A stretch of 33,465 nucleotides of DNA from Euryarchaeota archaeon UBA605 (GCA_002504905.1 DATY01000026.1:36700-70164), one strand, 5' to 3'; counted from the stretch's first letter, positions 24,032-33,465 are shown. Made by a program: numbers and translations. Notes: generated by a model from the letters alone, not told the origin.

Positions 24032-24787
24032 TTAAAATTTAATCCCTATTATGTCCAAAACCTTGGCCATCCACTGAAGTTTGATTAGTTTCTCTTCCGG
24101 ATTAGTTTCTCCTGACCATTTGCCAACTATATCGGTACGAGTGCCTAACAATAAAATTCTTTCATTAGGAACACCAAGGGCCTTCAAAAAGCAAATAGCT
24201 CTGTCACCATCTGTAAAACCACCAGGATTATACATTCCATCTATATTTTCAGAAGTTTGATGAGTTAGTACAAGTCTCGGAGGATTTGGAATATTTACTG
24301 CTATTCCCAGTAAATTTCTCCAAGAAGAAATATTATCTCCATGGGCATGTAAAATTATTGGAATGCTTCTTTTTACTGCTTCAATTGTACCGACTCCACC
24401 GTCTGCATCACTTACAACGCAGACTAATCTTGACCAAGCCCTCTCTGAAATAGAATCTGGGAGTGAGGAAAGCACGCCAACTGCACCATCGGCTGCAACA
24501 AATAAGGTCGGACTTTCTAACATAGAAATTATCTCTGATTCTTCCACTGCAGCACCTAAAACTGCTATTTTAGATTCTCTTAATACTAGCCTTCTACGAA
24601 GATTAGCCACAGTTACAGATCTTTGTGATCTAGTCCAATTTTCTATCCTAGTACTCTCTACTGTCGACAATAATTGGATTGCGCTTTCGATATCAAATTT
24701 AACGTCCCAATTAAAAAAATTTCGCACCTGCTCTTGTATCTGTACTAACTGATTATCATGTGGAAGAAGATCAATTTCCACTGACAT
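24032..24787 (-). CDS. mptE: MptE-like 6-hydroxymethyl-dihydropterin diphosphokinase
   Basis: A 251-residue protein of the archaeal MptE/DUF115-like family. It transfers pyrophosphate from ATP to 6-hydroxymethyl-7,8-dihydropterin in folate or tetrahydromethanopterin synthesis. Characteristic segments are FVAADGAVGVLSS, VCVVSDADGG with the metal-binding Asp residues, IPIILHAHGDN, and PGGFTDGDRAICFLKALG. About 75 N-terminal residues precede the core. Its stop codon abuts the polC stop (24031/24032) with no spacer, so the two genes converge end to end. In a non-methanogen a folate role is most likely. Confidence 0.86.
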   Translation of the reverse strand: MSVEIDLLPHDNQLVQIQEQVRNFFNWDVKFDIESAIQLLSTVESTRIENWTRSQRSVTVANLRRRLVLRESKIAVLGAAVEESEIISMLESPTLFVAADGAVGVLSSLPDSISERAWSRLVCVVSDADGGVGTIEAVKRSIPIILHAHGDNISSWRNLLGIAVNIPNPPRLVLTHQTSENIDGMYNPGGFTDGDRAICFLKALGVPNERILLLGTRTDIVGKWSGETNPEEKLIKLQWMAKVLDIIGIKF

Positions 24788-24853
24788 TTATCTACAACTC
24801 CAGTGGAAGGGGTCGGTGAGTATTGAAGAACCCTCGTCGCCCATGCATATACT
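24788..24853. promoter_or_regulatory. Divergent promoter region mptE / priL
   Basis: A 66-base gap. GCATATACTG at 24844-24853 is directly next to the priL ATG, and the region is otherwise less AT-rich than other gaps here. No clear ribosome binding site precedes priL. Confidence 0.3.
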
Positions 24854-26029
24854 GTGCCGATGCCCCTCACTAAACCAAGCATCGAAAATGATGCATTAAT
24901 GGCAAGATATCCATTCTTACCTCAAGGCAATGGTTTCCTGAAGATAGTTCTTGAAAAGAATGGTATTACAGTCAATGATTTAATCGAAGAAACGTGGTTA
25001 GAAGAAGTTCGTGCAAGAGGTAGAGTAAGACTTCTTGAATCTGTCATGCACAAAGAGGGAGTCGATTCTGCGACAACAATTGATCTAACCTCTGATTTGG
25101 GGAAGATGACTGAATCACTATCATTTCTATATGCAATGCTTGTAGTTTGTGCTTCATTCAATGAAAGACTGTTGGCGAGATGGGTCGAAGGTGAAGCAAG
25201 TAGAGCAGATCAGCTCTTTGGAATGGATGAAGAGAATTTTATTCTTTTAGCAAAATCATATATTTCTGACATAAAGGAAATTCCAGATAAATTAGGGAGA
25301 AAGGTGACCTATTGGATTCCAATGAGTGATTTCATAGAGCTTTGTCCACGTATATCAGGTAATTATTGGAGATTAATCAATCGTCCTGTTGAGAACGGTT
25401 GGGTCTGTATGAATTCTGGTGCTGGAGAAACCAGTCAGCAGAGAACTGCTAGATTGATAAAAGAGAGAATTCGTGAAGATTTGACAAATAGCTGCTTGGA
25501 GAGAATGAATAAGATGGATGATTCATTTGCTGAACTATTTTCAGACCCTGTAGAACGAGTTAGCAAATTATTATCTGAACAAGTAAAGGAAGAGATGCCT
25601 ATGACTGCAGCAATCAGAGAGGATTGGCCTCCTTGTTTTGAGTCCGCGGTTGCAGAATTGAGCCAAGGAATAAATGTAAATCACACAGGTAGACTCTTTT
25701 TAGCATCCATGTCGCTAGCAATGGGAATATCTCAAGAACAAGCTTGTGGCTTCTTCGTAAATGCTCCCGACTACAGTGCCGATACTACGAATTATCAAAT
25801 TAATCAGATATATGAACGGAAATATACACCTCATGGATGTGCGGCATTGAAAACCGGTGCAAGATGCCCAGTATCACCTGGAGATGATCGACTTTGTGAT
25901 CAGGAGTGGTTAACTCATCCGTTAAAGTATCTAAAAGCAAAACAAAGACGAAGATTCCAAGGAAATGCTGAGAGAGTAATCATACAAGAAAATGACAAAA
26001 AATCACTCAATGAAGACAATTCTTCATAG
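24854..26029 (+). CDS. priL: DNA primase large subunit
   Basis: The regulatory, Fe-S cluster-bearing subunit of the archaeal/eukaryotic-type primase, 391 residues, which helps the catalytic PriS start RNA primers at replication origins and forks. The C-terminal domain holds four cluster ligands, assigned by position: Cys261 (DWPPCFESAV), Cys329 (PHGCAALKTG), Cys338 (ARCPV) and Cys348 (RLCDQEW). HTGRLFLASMSLAMG (~277-291) is the conserved segment between the first two ligands. The final HPLKYLKAKQRRR is basic, and the last ~20 residues look disordered. The start is ATG at 24854; a second ATG two codons later is possible. PriS is not in the window. Confidence 0.92.
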   Translation: MPMPLTKPSIENDALMARYPFLPQGNGFLKIVLEKNGITVNDLIEETWLEEVRARGRVRLLESVMHKEGVDSATTIDLTSDLGKMTESLSFLYAMLVVCASFNERLLARWVEGEASRADQLFGMDEENFILLAKSYISDIKEIPDKLGRKVTYWIPMSDFIELCPRISGNYWRLINRPVENGWVCMNSGAGETSQQRTARLIKERIREDLTNSCLERMNKMDDSFAELFSDPVERVSKLLSEQVKEEMPMTAAIREDWPPCFESAVAELSQGINVNHTGRLFLASMSLAMGISQEQACGFFVNAPDYSADTTNYQINQIYERKYTPHGCAALKTGARCPVSPGDDRLCDQEWLTHPLKYLKAKQRRRFQGNAERVIIQENDKKSLNEDNSS

Positions 26030-26067
26030 GTGACTTAACTTAGGCTCATACAACGGAGGGCAGTCGG

Positions 26068-27192
26068 ATGGTCAGAACATTAGTTCTAACAGTTGATAGA
26101 GATAATGACCTCGGTGTAAAAGCAGGGATTAGGGGGCCAGTACTTGGAAGAAAACCCACCATCACTGCTGCGATCAAACTCGGAATTGCCGACCCTGAAG
26201 AGTCCGACACTAATGCAATCCTCGGAGCATTACATCATTATGATAGATTGATGGAGAATATAGATTCTAATGATGAAGTTGAGGTAGCAATACTAACCGG
26301 CGATGTACGCGTAGGACCTAGGAGCGATAGGGCAATTGCTAGTCAATTGGACGAGGTTATCAAAGAATTTCAGCCTGATGTTGCTATTCTTGTAACAGAT
26401 GGTGCAGATGATGAAGCGTCAATGCCAATAATTACTTCGAGGATTAGAGTTGAACATTTAGAAAAAATAATTGTTAGACAGTCTAAAGGTATTGAATCTA
26501 CGTACTATTATGTTGCAAAGGCGATTGATGATCCCCGTTGGAGAGCGAAATTATTAGTTCCAATATCCATATTCTTGATGATAATCGGACTTGGACTAAT
26601 ATTGCCAAATGGAAGAATCTTAATTGGAGTAATGCCACTATTAGTGGGAGTTTGGATTCTTTCTAAAGGACTAGGGTGGGAAGAACAATTGGAAAGATTG
26701 ATGGTCGATTTAAGAGATAGTGCACAAAAAGGAATTTTTTCTTCTATGTTGTGGGCGATGTCGATTTTCTCGGTATTCTTGGCTGGAATAACTATGTATC
26801 AAGTTTTCACAGATTTCGAACAGTTTGCTGGGACTTCAGATGCCCTAATTTGGTCTAATGCAATTCAAGATTCCTTGACTTGGTTGGTAGTATCAGTTTT
26901 CTCATTTGCACTGGCCATTGGTATTGTTAGATGGGGAGAAGGTACTTACACAGGAAGATCGATAATACTCTTTGGAAGAGGTGCGATAGTTTACACGATA
27001 GCAGAAGCATCTCTAACAGTTCTGATTAAGATTTTAGAAGGACAGTCGTATATTGTAAGTTTCGATACAGTATCAAATGATTGGGATTTACCATTATTTA
27101 CATTAATACTATACTATCTGTTGAAGACTGCTGTCGAATCAATAACTCAAGAAGAAGAAATTGTCTCTAACAATAAATTCTGGGGAGTATGA
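26068..27192 (+). CDS. DUF373-family membrane protein
   Basis: A 374-residue archaeal DUF373 protein of unknown function. The first ~155 residues are soluble and carry the family signatures: LVLTVDRDNDLGVKAGIRGPVLGR at the start, DPEESDTNAILGAL, and VAILVTDGADDE near 110. These Asp-rich loops look like a nucleotide- or metal-binding site. Five to six hydrophobic segments follow from about residue 165 to 350. GGAGG lies about ten bases before the ATG. It is probably cotranscribed with priL, 38 bases upstream. Its stop abuts the stop of the convergent zinc-ribbon gene. Confidence 0.88.
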   Translation: MVRTLVLTVDRDNDLGVKAGIRGPVLGRKPTITAAIKLGIADPEESDTNAILGALHHYDRLMENIDSNDEVEVAILTGDVRVGPRSDRAIASQLDEVIKEFQPDVAILVTDGADDEASMPIITSRIRVEHLEKIIVRQSKGIESTYYYVAKAIDDPRWRAKLLVPISIFLMIIGLGLILPNGRILIGVMPLLVGVWILSKGLGWEEQLERLMVDLRDSAQKGIFSSMLWAMSIFSVFLAGITMYQVFTDFEQFAGTSDALIWSNAIQDSLTWLVVSVFSFALAIGIVRWGEGTYTGRSIILFGRGAIVYTIAEASLTVLIKILEGQSYIVSFDTVSNDWDLPLFTLILYYLLKTAVESITQEEEIVSNNKFWGV

Positions 27193-27621
27193 TTATTTCT
27201 CAAATACCGACTCCATTCGGCATGAAGGGCACATTATTTTGATTGGACGGATTGGAGGGATTGCAATTCCAACATTGCAATGAGGGCATAAAATTGCTTG
27301 ATTGACGTTAGATTGACGTTCTTTAGCATCTTTACTTGGGTCATATGTAAACCTGTATCTGTGTGCATCGGTAATAAAATTTGGAGTTCCTTCAGAGGAT
27401 TCAGTCGAAGAAATAAAATTGGATTTCTTTTCTGGTAAATCTATGTCAGTTTTACTACTAGGTGTATTTATTCCCTGTTCAAAATCTCTAATCTCTTTTT
27501 CAATCTCTGAAATTGGAAGCCCTAACTCTCTAGAAAGCCGGTCAATAGTTAATTTTTTTTCATAATCATCCATACCAATAAATTGCTGTAATTTTGTAGC
27601 AGGGATTTTCATATTAAACAC
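27193..27621 (-). CDS. Small zinc-ribbon protein
   Basis: Function unknown. The 142-residue protein has an N-terminal helical segment (KIPATKLQQFIGMDDYEKKLTIDRLSRELGLPISEIEKEI) that reads like a small helix-turn-helix or PCI-like fold. A low-complexity Ser/Glu/Lys linker follows, and the C-terminus is a zinc ribbon with CPHC and CPSC 18 residues apart. The layout fits a small transcription- or translation-associated adaptor. ATG codons at residues 1 and 4 may both start it. It lies 41 bases downstream of the bat-type regulator on the same strand. Confidence 0.7.
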   Translation of the reverse strand: MFNMKIPATKLQQFIGMDDYEKKLTIDRLSRELGLPISEIEKEIRDFEQGINTPSSKTDIDLPEKKSNFISSTESSEGTPNFITDAHRYRFTYDPSKDAKERQSNVNQAILCPHCNVGIAIPPIRPIKIMCPSCRMESVFEK

Positions 27622-27662
27622 CTAGAAAAATATTTGATTCACTGTGAGATATTAGCTGATTA

Positions 27663-28322
27663 TCATTTTGACCCCTTAAGAAATTGCTTAACAATCTCTC
27701 CTTCAGCCTTTACCAACTGTTCGGCTACTGTTGACTTAGAGAGGCCTAATTTTACTGCTAAATCCCTAATGGAAGTTTTCTTTGGAACTTCATACCAACC
27801 ATTATTGTGCGCTAATTTTACTATCTTATGCTGTTGTAATGTCGTTGAAATATTCGAAATACCTTCAGAGTTTCTAGCTCTGACAATTCGTTCTACCGGC
27901 ATTTGATTCTGAATTCTATTCAGAAGGTTAGCCATAGACGATTGTCTTCCTGATAACTGAATTACTAGACCTGATGATGTTAGATTAGTGCCTGAAAGGA
28001 TGCATAAATCATCATTCGAGAAAAAATCTCCAATCAACTTAGAATCAAAGTCTAAAATTAACAAATGATGTGTCAAATAATCAGATGCCCATTCTTCTAA
28101 AATTTCTACTACTGAAATTCCTCCTACACTGAAACCAGGTTGTGGACATTGAGAATCTACAGTAATACATTCAACCATAATTCTCAAATTATCATTAATT
28201 ATTCCAAGAGTTCCTCGATAATCCCAACTTACTGATTCAAGAGCTTTATTGATACGATTATCATGGCTGATTGAAGAGGGTGAACATTCAATCCTGACCG
28301 CTCGCATGGTGGTTTGCCTCAT
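27663..28322 (-). CDS. Bacterioopsin-activator-type HTH regulator
   Basis: A 219-residue transcription regulator with a C-terminal HTH_10 (bat-type) domain, ~165-217: LQQHKIVKLAHNNGWYEVPKK, then TSIRDLAVKLGLSKSTVAEQLVKAE. The N-terminal ~155 residues form an alpha/beta domain resembling the ligand-sensing part of bat-like regulators, without a recognisable PAS or GAF signature. This regulator class is largely archaeal, and its members often respond to oxygen, light or redox state. The gene follows the giant surface protein by 32 bases on the same strand and may control it. The signal is unknown. Confidence 0.87.
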   Translation of the reverse strand: MRQTTMRAVRIECSPSSISHDNRINKALESVSWDYRGTLGIINDNLRIMVECITVDSQCPQPGFSVGGISVVEILEEWASDYLTHHLLILDFDSKLIGDFFSNDDLCILSGTNLTSSGLVIQLSGRQSSMANLLNRIQNQMPVERIVRARNSEGISNISTTLQQHKIVKLAHNNGWYEVPKKTSIRDLAVKLGLSKSTVAEQLVKAEGEIVKQFLKGSK

Positions 28323-28354
28323 ACTTGAGTAGCCCCCAGAGGTTAAGAAAATGA

Positions 28355-31300
28355 TTATTCTTTGTTTTTCTTACGTTCCTCTGTTAACTGGTTTTCATTT
28401 TGCACAATTGCACGTGCTACTTCGGGAGAATATCCTACTTGTTTCAAATCATCCATTCTCTTTTCTGGATCATTCTCTTTCCAAACACTGTTACTATCTC
28501 TTTCCATTATTTCATTTGTGTAATCTGGTGCTATTGTAGATCTACTCCGACTTCTTTGAACTAAAACCAAACCAGATAATAAAACAATTACAGCACTAAA
28601 AATACCTGCAGTAATGACAGAGCTTGATGAAAGTAACTGAGTAATACTCATTTGGACATTATTATCTTCAATTGAATCCATGCAACCATCTCGATCTGCA
28701 TCGGTTTTCTTATTTGATATCCAATTGACTAAACCATTAGGGCAGTTATCTCTAGAATCTGGTATTCCATCTCCATCATCATCATAGTCTTCAATATCAT
28801 CTATACAACCGTCATTATCGATATCTAGGCCACTTGAAATACTGTTAGGACAATTGTCAAATGTATCTAAAACACCATCATTATCGTCGTCTGCGTCTTC
28901 ATATTCATCATGACAACCATCCTGATCAACATCTTCGAAAATAGTAGAAACCCAATCAGATATGGGATTATCTTGACAATTGTCTAGATCGTTTTCTATG
29001 CCATCATTGTCAATATCCATATCTTCTGAAGCATCCAAACAGCCGTCGTTGTCTAAATCTCCGTCAGAACCTCCATGACTGGAGTCTACAGGACTTCTAA
29101 CACAATTATCTTCTGTATCTAAGAATCCATCATTATCATCATCACTATCTTCTAGAGAATCATTACAACCATCGGAATCCCAATCATTTAGAGTTGTAGA
29201 CACCCAACTAGATAGGCCCATTGAACATTGATCTAAATTATCTAGAATACCGTCATTATCTCTATCTTCATCTTCAGTTGAGTCATGACAACCATCTCCA
29301 TCTTGATCGGTAGCAGGACTAGATATCCATAAAACAAGTCCTTGAGGGCAGTTATCGTCTCTATCTTTAATTCCATCATTGTCATCATCACTATCTTCAA
29401 ATGTATCATGGCAACCATCTTTATCATGATCGAAGTATAGGTCTTGCCACGAAGAGTGTCCCGATGGGCATGCATCGTTAGCATCTAAAAATGGATCATT
29501 ATCATCATTATTATCTTCGTCAGCATCTCTACAGCCATCACCATCATTATCCTCAGATAAGCCCGCCCAATACTGGGCTCCAGTAGGACATGAATCTTCA
29601 CTATTCAATACGCTGTCGCCATCTAAATCTACATCTTCTGTGATGTCGTCACAGCCATCATTATCCATATCTAATATTTCTCCAATAACGCCGTTTGGGC
29701 ATAAATCTTCATCATCGAGATATCCATCATTATCATCATCTAAATCTTCAGATGAGTCTCTACAACCATCGACATCATAATCCGTAAGAAGAGATGACTG
29801 CCAATTTGAGTCTCCGAATTGACATAGATCGAACTCATCAAGTACTCCATCGTTATCATCATCATTCCAATCCTGATTATTGATTAGATTAATCTGAATT
29901 ACTTTTGTGATAATTGCTTCTTCTTTGGTCGAAGACTTGATTGTAATTGTCAATAGGAACTCTTGGTCTTGATTAACTTGCTCTAATGTTGGGGCGCGGA
30001 TAAATAGATCGAAATTATTCATTTGATTTTCAATTAGAGTTGTTGTATGTTGATAATTGCCTGCAAAACCAGCATCAATAAACCAGTTTTCAGGAGTACC
30101 TAGGACATCAATAATTACTATATCAGATTCACCAGGTAATTGTATTGCATTAATTTGATAATTAGTATTGAATGACTCTGAAGGTAAGAAGTATAGTTCA
30201 TTAGGATATGCACTAATTTCTACATCCCAGACGTTTTCTGACCAAAGACATACGTCCCACTTTTGTTCTTCTTGAGTTGAATCAAGACAATCATCTGTCG
30301 TCCATATAATGTCACGATTTGGCCAATCAAAGTTGACTATTGGTTGAGACGCTGACTGGACATTATTGCCGAAAATACCCATTAGATTATCTGAACTTGA
30401 TGCAATAATTCTAGTATTTATGACACCATAAGCTTCGGTCAATGTTTGACCTACTGAAAGTTCGCCGTTGATATTCAGTTGTGGAGAATTAATTCTCGTC
30501 CACCTTAATTCCACTCTTTCTTCTGTAGTGACTGGATTTTCCAATGATTCAAACCAAGTAATATGGACGGAACCATCATTATCAAAATCAACTCTAGGGT
30601 TTGCACCATAGGTCATATCTGACCCAGGGACTGCTGAATTTGTAACTACTGCCACCTGGCTCAAATCTAGCCCGTCATGTTCTCCGTCAAGGATACCTTT
30701 CTTAGTCAAATCAATTTGCATGTAATGTAGTTGAGATGCAACGTCCTTACCCGGTATAGAATCTCTTCCATCCACCCACACGACATGGATATTTCCTTCA
30801 TCATCCACATTTACTTCGGGATTTACAGACCATCCATATCCATTAGTTAGACGAGTATCGTTAACTAATACGAAGTGCCCTATTGTACTCCAACCAAGAT
30901 TATCTTGCCATACATAATCTAGATCTGGTCCGATATCTTCGATGTACTCCCCAGTATCTTCATCGATACTAATTGCAGGCATACCAGTAGTCCATCCACT
31001 TCTTGGAGAATTGAGTATAGAATAAGGATTCAGGACGGTCATGAAAGTCTCAGTTGAGCCACTTCCAGTTGTTAATGATACTATCTCATTAACTAAAGCG
31101 TTCAATTCTTCAGTATAATTTGCAACTGGAATCACTACATCATCTATCCAAGCAGCATCAAGACCAGAGCTGACACTTCCATCTTTCACATATTGCCACA
31201 TCAAAGTATGCTGACCAAGAGTGATTGGAGTTGTGAAATTACCACTTTGAGAACCTGACCATTGAGCGATTTGAATACCATCAATATAAAATTTCAAAAA

Positions 31301-33465
31301 ATCATAATTTGATTCTGATGAAACATTATATGAGAATGTCACAGAACCATCGGCTATTATTCCAACAAATTCTAAATTTGTACTTTGGCCATCAGAAATG
31401 TCTCCCGATTGTGCCGAATAAACACCTGATATAGGAGTAGATGAGGGATTTACTTGAGAAACATAAGAATGGTCAGCAGATACAGAAGTACCTCCATCAC
31501 CATATGAATCATTAAGATAAATTGTGTAATTACCAGTTTCTGTGTAACTAGTAAGAACAGAATTATAATGATTTGAAACATCGCTAGAATTGTATGAATC
31601 TACTGTTCCGTTAGGTAGGATTACATCCATACTAAACTCAGACGCCCAGTTATCTATCGTTACTGTAAGCTCAACTAGGTTAACGTTTGGAGAGTGGTAA
31701 TATGTACAGTTTAGAGAGTGAAACGAGGGGTTTCCTGCAGGGCCACCTATATCGCATAAATTCGTACTTGAATATACTAAGCCATTATTTGCAGATTCTA
31801 CTGACCACGCGTCACTAGAGGTTCCAGAAACTGCCCATCCATTAGTTAGTGATCCGCTTTCAAAATCTCCTTCGAAATTTGCCATGTTATTCGATGGATA
31901 AAGATACATTTCTCCTCCTGCATCTTTAGTCCCCCAAGTTAAGTCATCACACGTTCTTTGTTGGGTTCCAACTGTAGTCCCAGGACATTGTACTAAATCC
32001 ATCATATGAGATCTTACTAATGAATCAGAACCACCAGCTGCAGTAGATGGACCATATGCGGAAGTCCCTGCAATAGCGATAGGGATTATGCCAGCCTTAG
32101 TACAAGCATCATGAGCCTCAACTATCGATTGATTGTCATCAGATTCCTGTGATGGGTCTCCACCAAATGGCCCTTCATCTGAAACAGGAATTATCAATCT
32201 TGTAGCATTAGGATTCCATTGATGGTCATTTGTTGTTGCAGGGTTTCCAGGTATATTCCCTGCATTATCTCTCCAAGAAAGACATGCCCATGTTGAACCA
32301 GGCCCCCACATCTCACTATTGTAACCCCAATCGGAAGGAATATTGTAACTTGAGCCATTATACATTACATCAGACAGTGCCCTTATTCCTCCTGACGTAT
32401 CAGTAGAATTTTGTCCTAGAGATAAATCTCTTGGACCATCCCCATAACCACCTATTTCGTATGCATTCTCACAATTTTTTTGTCCACTTGCAAAACTCAT
32501 CTGACCACTTATTGCATAAAGAGTCTCGAGAACTGTAATACTGGCTGATTCTAACATGGGTTTGACTCCTTGGAAATACTCTCCACTACTCAGATTACCT
32601 CCATAAAATACTGCACACATATCTAACCACTCTGTAGTCATAGAGCCTGAAGAATCAATCAAACCGACATATTCTATCAAGCTACCACGTGTATCTTCCC
32701 AAACCACAATTACTGTATTGTTAACTCCCATAGAAATCGCTGGACTACCTTTGTATCCAATTGCTGGAGTTATGATAGTATTACTAATCATTGTAGAAAT
32801 TGAATTTGAACCCGATGTATTGAATGCAAACATTGCATAATAAATCAGTGATGCGCCAAAGAATGTACTTTGAGGGTCATAAGTATCTACCCAAACTATG
32901 TGTGTTGCATCGAATGAATCGATAGCTATGTCAGGGTCATTTCTTACTCCTGTACCAACTGCTACCGTATATTCTGAAACGAGTGTCATTGATGCAATAT
33001 CTCCAGCATCTCCATCTTGATCATCTAATGAAGTATCAATTATTGTATAAAGAATCTCAAGATCTGTTACAGCCCAAACAATATGTGTCCTGAAATTAGA
33101 GTCGATTACCAAAGAAGGGCTTGATAATGCTGATGTAGAATTATTGCCTACTGCAGTAGCATCTATGAGTACTGTGTCAATCCCACTTGTTGAGATTAAA
33201 GCGAAGTATAGCTGGGGGCTAGTTCCATTTTCTATCCATACGAGATGGACTCTCTGAGAATCATCCATTACACCAATTACTTCAATTGGATTGGATGCGT
33301 TAAGGTTGGAAAGTAAGGTAGATGTAGATGTATCATCGAGTGTCCCATTTGCAGTATATTGCATCTCATGCTCTTTATCTAAATTGTCTATTGATGAAGA
33401 AAGACTTGGCGCCATTACCGATAAAATCATTATCAAAGTTAGAGCGATAGAAAGACTAGACTTGT
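28355..33465 (-). CDS. Giant surface protein with VWA domain and TSP3 repeats, 5' end outside window
   Basis: The frame stays open to the right edge. The TTG at 33434-33436 lies inside a signal peptide whose upstream part (SSLSIALTLIMILSVMAPS) reads through to the window end, so the true start is beyond 33465. In residues counted from 33436: repeated HIVW/VVW strands suggest a propeller-like N-terminal region. A VWA-like domain carries the MIDAS motif DSSGS near 259. Beta-rich modules follow (VELTVTIDNW, NYTIYLNDSYGDGG). Then come ten ~40-residue thrombospondin type 3 units (~1189-1592), each pairing D-x-D-GC-x-D with D-N-D-G-x-x-D and one Cys per half. A membrane helix follows (~1600-1625), then a charged cytoplasmic tail with a SHOCT-like end. 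It is probably a Ca2+-stabilised adhesin or receptor on the cell surface. Confidence 0.9.
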   Translation of the reverse strand, partial: KSSLSIALTLIMILSVMAPSLSSSIDNLDKEHEMQYTANGTLDDTSTSTLLSNLNASNPIEVIGVMDDSQRVHLVWIENGTSPQLYFALISTSGIDTVLIDATAVGNNSTSALSSPSLVIDSNFRTHIVWAVTDLEILYTIIDTSLDDQDGDAGDIASMTLVSEYTVAVGTGVRNDPDIAIDSFDATHIVWVDTYDPQSTFFGASLIYYAMFAFNTSGSNSISTMISNTIITPAIGYKGSPAISMGVNNTVIVVWEDTRGSLIEYVGLIDSSGSMTTEWLDMCAVFYGGNLSSGEYFQGVKPMLESASITVLETLYAISGQMSFASGQKNCENAYEIGGYGDGPRDLSLGQNSTDTSGGIRALSDVMYNGSSYNIPSDWGYNSEMWGPGSTWACLSWRDNAGNIPGNPATTNDHQWNPNATRLIIPVSDEGPFGGDPSQESDDNQSIVEAHDACTKAGIIPIAIAGTSAYGPSTAAGGSDSLVRSHMMDLVQCPGTTVGTQQRTCDDLTWGTKDAGGEMYLYPSNNMANFEGDFESGSLTNGWAVSGTSSDAWSVESANNGLVYSSTNLCDIGGPAGNPSFHSLNCTYYHSPNVNLVELTVTIDNWASEFSMDVILPNGTVDSYNSSDVSNHYNSVLTSYTETGNYTIYLNDSYGDGGTSVSADHSYVSQVNPSSTPISGVYSAQSGDISDGQSTNLEFVGIIADGSVTFSYNVSSESNYDFLKFYIDGIQIAQWSGSQSGNFTTPITLGQHTLMWQYVKDGSVSSGLDAAWIDDVVIPVANYTEELNALVNEIVSLTTGSGSTETFMTVLNPYSILNSPRSGWTTGMPAISIDEDTGEYIEDIGPDLDYVWQDNLGWSTIGHFVLVNDTRLTNGYGWSVNPEVNVDDEGNIHVVWVDGRDSIPGKDVASQLHYMQIDLTKKGILDGEHDGLDLSQVAVVTNSAVPGSDMTYGANPRVDFDNDGSVHITWFESLENPVTTEERVELRWTRINSPQLNINGELSVGQTLTEAYGVINTRIIASSSDNLMGIFGNNVQSASQPIVNFDWPNRDIIWTTDDCLDSTQEEQKWDVCLWSENVWDVEISAYPNELYFLPSESFNTNYQINAIQLPGESDIVIIDVLGTPENWFIDAGFAGNYQHTTTLIENQMNNFDLFIRAPTLEQVNQDQEFLLTITIKSSTKEEAIITKVIQINLINNQDWNDDDNDGVLDEFDLCQFGDSNWQSSLLTDYDVDGCRDSSEDLDDDNDGYLDDEDLCPNGVIGEILDMDNDGCDDITEDVDLDGDSVLNSEDSCPTGAQYWAGLSEDNDGDGCRDADEDNNDDNDPFLDANDACPSGHSSWQDLYFDHDKDGCHDTFEDSDDDNDGIKDRDDNCPQGLVLWISSPATDQDGDGCHDSTEDEDRDNDGILDNLDQCSMGLSSWVSTTLNDWDSDGCNDSLEDSDDDNDGFLDTEDNCVRSPVDSSHGGSDGDLDNDGCLDASEDMDIDNDGIENDLDNCQDNPISDWVSTIFEDVDQDGCHDEYEDADDDNDGVLDTFDNCPNSISSGLDIDNDGCIDDIEDYDDDGDGIPDSRDNCPNGLVNWISNKKTDADRDGCMDSIEDNNVQMSITQLLSSSSVITAGIFSAVIVLLSGLVLVQRSRSRSTIAPDYTNEIMERDSNSVWKENDPEKRMDDLKQVGYSPEVARAIVQNENQLTEERKKNKE
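28661..29873 (-). repeat. Tandem repeat region coding ten TSP3 units
   Basis: Ten tandem coding units of about 120 bp, visible on the plus strand as recurring ATCATCATT/ATCTTC/CAACCATC-like blocks. The units are well diverged at the DNA level, so the array is old rather than recently expanded. Confidence 0.85.

Noticed and set aside
28661..29873. CRISPR-like repeat array
   Set aside because: The periodic pattern is the coding of TSP3 units of about 120 bp in an open frame, without identical repeats or spacers.

Overview
The window is an AT-rich, gene-dense archaeal chromosome segment. It carries a PolD large subunit (DP2), the Fe-S large subunit of archaeal primase, an MptE-type pterin pyrophosphokinase, a DUF373 membrane protein, a type 2 methionine aminopeptidase and a bacterioopsin-activator-type HTH regulator. 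TATA-like boxes, some apparently leaderless starts and T-run ends fit an archaeon. Bacterial-type genes (monothiol glutaredoxin, BolA, class II fumarase, M32 peptidase) and a giant thrombospondin-3-repeat surface protein make a planktonic marine Thermoplasmatota (Marine Group II/Poseidoniales or Marine Group III) the best guess. This assignment is inference from gene content; no marker gene was compared.

Layout: (1) 1-556, minus strand, the 5' part of an acidic zinc-ribbon protein cut by the left edge. (2) 710-4803, plus-strand operon: Upf1/IGHMBP2-like helicase, RDD membrane protein, TsaC/Sua5-like protein, methionine aminopeptidase 2. (3) 7262-4951, minus-strand operon: ribulose-phosphate epimerase, BolA, CGFS glutaredoxin, EamA transporter. 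(4) Thioredoxin (plus) converging on a winged-helix/STAND-type ATPase (minus), preceded by a secreted S15/CocE-like lipoprotein hydrolase. (5) Plus strand: ferritin-like/VIT1 metal transporter, M32 carboxypeptidase, a cytoplasmic beta-propeller protein. (6) About 14.80-15.56 kb: a roughly 0.7-kb non-coding block that looks like a large structured RNA. (7) Minus strand: a class II fumarase with an N-terminal ribbon-helix-helix DNA-binding domain and a perfect palindrome in its promoter; cyclophilin. (8) A multi-zinc-finger membrane protein (plus), CsaA-like protein and PyrE (minus). (9) DP2 (plus), MptE (minus), PriL and DUF373 (plus). (10) Minus strand: a giant VWA/TSP3 surface protein whose 5' end lies beyond the right edge, followed by a bat-type HTH regulator and a small zinc-ribbon protein.

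The main candidates for something undescribed are the large purine-rich structured RNA at 14.80-15.56 kb, and the fusion of an RHH DNA-binding domain to fumarase next to a 17-bp palindrome overlapping its likely TATA box, which suggests a self-regulating metabolic enzyme. A third theme is iron and Fe-S handling: CGFS glutaredoxin with BolA in one operon, and a ferritin/VIT1 transporter flanked by related inverted repeats. No CRISPR array, insertion sequence, tRNA or rRNA gene was recognised.
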